Assembly: GCA_003455715.1 (NCBI GenBank)
Contig: DMQJ01000107.1
Coordinates: forward strand, 758 to 7,842
Reading direction: 5' to 3'
From: Acidimicrobiaceae bacterium
GTDB taxonomy: Bacteria > Actinomycetota > Acidimicrobiia > Acidimicrobiales > Ilumatobacteraceae
Length of the DNA stretch: 7,085 nucleotides
This document shows, piece by piece, positions 6,556-7,085 of this stretch. Position numbers and translations under genes: made by a program. A model generated the notes under the pieces. That model was not told where the DNA came from and ran no database searches. It saw only the letters and a list, made by a program, of their open reading frames with translations. Numbering within the stretch: position 1 is the first letter of the stretch; the number at the start of each line of letters is the position of its first letter.

Positions 6556-7085
6556 ATGGTCGCCTACGCCTCGGTCGTCACCACGTCGGTGGAAGTCGCC
6601 GCAACGGCCAAACGCGGTGAGAAGGTCGCGCTGTTGGCCCGACTGCTGCGGGCCGTGCCGCCGCAGGACGTCCCCGTGGTGATCGGACTCTTGGTTGGCG
6701 AGCCGCGGCAAGGACGCCTCGGGGTGGGATGGGCAACGGTCGCGGCATCTCGAGTTGTCCCCGCCGCGTCATCGACTGTCACCGTCGGCGAGGTCGACTC
6801 TCTGTTCAGCTCCCTGGCGGCCGAGAGTGGTGAGGGCTCGCAGGGCCGACGCGAAGCCGCGCTAGCAGCGCTGATGGCGCGCCTCACCGACGTCGAGCAG
6901 CAGCATCTGGTGCGGGTGATCGGCGGCGAGGTACGCCAAGGGGCCAACGAAGGGGTCGTTGCCGATGCAGTCGCCAAGGCGGCTGGTGTAAGCGGCCCGG
7001 CGCTGCGGCGGGCCGCGATGCTGCTCGGCGACCTCGGTATGGCAGCAGCCAGGGCGCTGGCCGGACAGTCGCTCGACGTCGGGTT
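6556..7085 (+). CDS. ligB: ATP-dependent DNA ligase, LigB-like, N-terminal domain (3' end cut by window edge)
   Basis: The frame is open for 176 codons from ATG 6556 to the right edge. It matches the N-terminal all-helical DNA-binding domain of actinobacterial ATP-dependent ligases such as mycobacterial LigB. Landmarks are VAATAKRGEKVALLARLL (15-32), GLLVGEPRQGRLGVGWA (44-60), VGEVDSLFSSLA (77-88), EGSQGRREAALAALM (93-107), VIGGEVRQGANEGVVADAVAKAA (121-143) and RRAAMLLGDL (151-160). LigB is about 500 residues long. The nucleotidyltransferase domain with the KxDG lysine that accepts AMP, and the OB-fold, must lie to the right of the window. The enzyme seals nicks using ATP. It is an accessory to the essential NAD-dependent LigA in actinobacteria and is dispensable in mycobacteria. 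No frameshift or stop is visible in the part shown. The frame has no stop inside the window and can be missed by simple scans. Confidence 0.92.
   Translation, partial: MVAYASVVTTSVEVAATAKRGEKVALLARLLRAVPPQDVPVVIGLLVGEPRQGRLGVGWATVAASRVVPAASSTVTVGEVDSLFSSLAAESGEGSQGRREAALAALMARLTDVEQQHLVRVIGGEVRQGANEGVVADAVAKAAGVSGPALRRAAMLLGDLGMAAARALAGQSLDVG

Larger units (their letters stand above)
6509..6562. repeat. 13-bp perfect inverted repeat spanning two divergent starts
   Basis: CGACCATGTCATG (6509-6521) and CATGACATGGTCG (6550-6562) are exact reverse complements separated by 28 bp. Each arm itself contains a CATG-N-CATG dyad, and a fifth CATG lies at 6525-6528. The arms cover the first codons of both the amidohydrolase and the ligase, and the two -10 boxes lie between them. 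It could be a paired operator for a dimeric regulator. Confidence 0.5.

Noticed and set aside
1..7085. Mobile element, CRISPR array, toxin-antitoxin, defence or biosynthetic cluster
   Set aside because: No transposase, integrase, regular short repeats, paired small toxin/antitoxin genes or cluster-type enzymes were seen. Base composition is even across the window.

Overview
The window is about two-thirds G+C with strongly GC-biased third codon positions. It has dense gene packing, overlapping start/stop codons and several apparently leaderless starts. This points to a high-GC actinobacterium. A LigB-type ATP-dependent DNA ligase at the right end strengthens that view. The style (IdeR-like iron logic, leaderless -10 boxes, a YtcJ-type amidohydrolase, a long SDR) would fit the Acidimicrobiia, but I cannot prove the class from sequence alone.

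Layout: 1-3283 on the minus strand is a three-gene iron(III) ABC importer operon in the order lipoprotein binding protein (fbpA-like), fused two-domain permease (fbpB-like), ATPase (fbpC-like, cut by the left edge). The genes overlap by 4 and 8 nt, so they are very probably translationally coupled. The operon starts from a good sigma-70-type promoter that places transcription at or within about 2 nt of the ATG. A weak DtxR/IdeR-like half-site covers its -35 box. Across a 140-bp divergent spacer, 3424-4404 (+) encodes a classical short-chain dehydrogenase with a long C-terminal extension. A 117-bp gap containing nested inverted repeats leads to a small gene (4522-4908, +) that I recognise as the 'translational machinery protein' type (eRF1/L7Ae-like fold by inference). 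This gene is convergent with a YtcJ-like amidohydrolase family 3 gene (4905-6527, -), and the two stop codons share one CTAG. A 28-bp divergent spacer with back-to-back leaderless promoters inside a 13-bp perfect inverted repeat separates the amidohydrolase from the DNA ligase N-terminal domain (6556-7085, +), which is cut by the right edge.

The iron importer genes work together: the lipoprotein binds Fe(III) outside the membrane, the permease carries it through, and the ATPase drives the cycle. The other genes look like independent housekeeping or accessory units. I see no tRNA, rRNA, CRISPR array, insertion sequence, toxin-antitoxin or defence module. I did not find a clearly new system. 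The most unusual items are the regulatory architecture at 6509-6562 and the mutually exclusive stems at 4405-4506. Two real genes, the ATPase and the ligase, run off the window edges and are easily missed because they lack an in-window stop.
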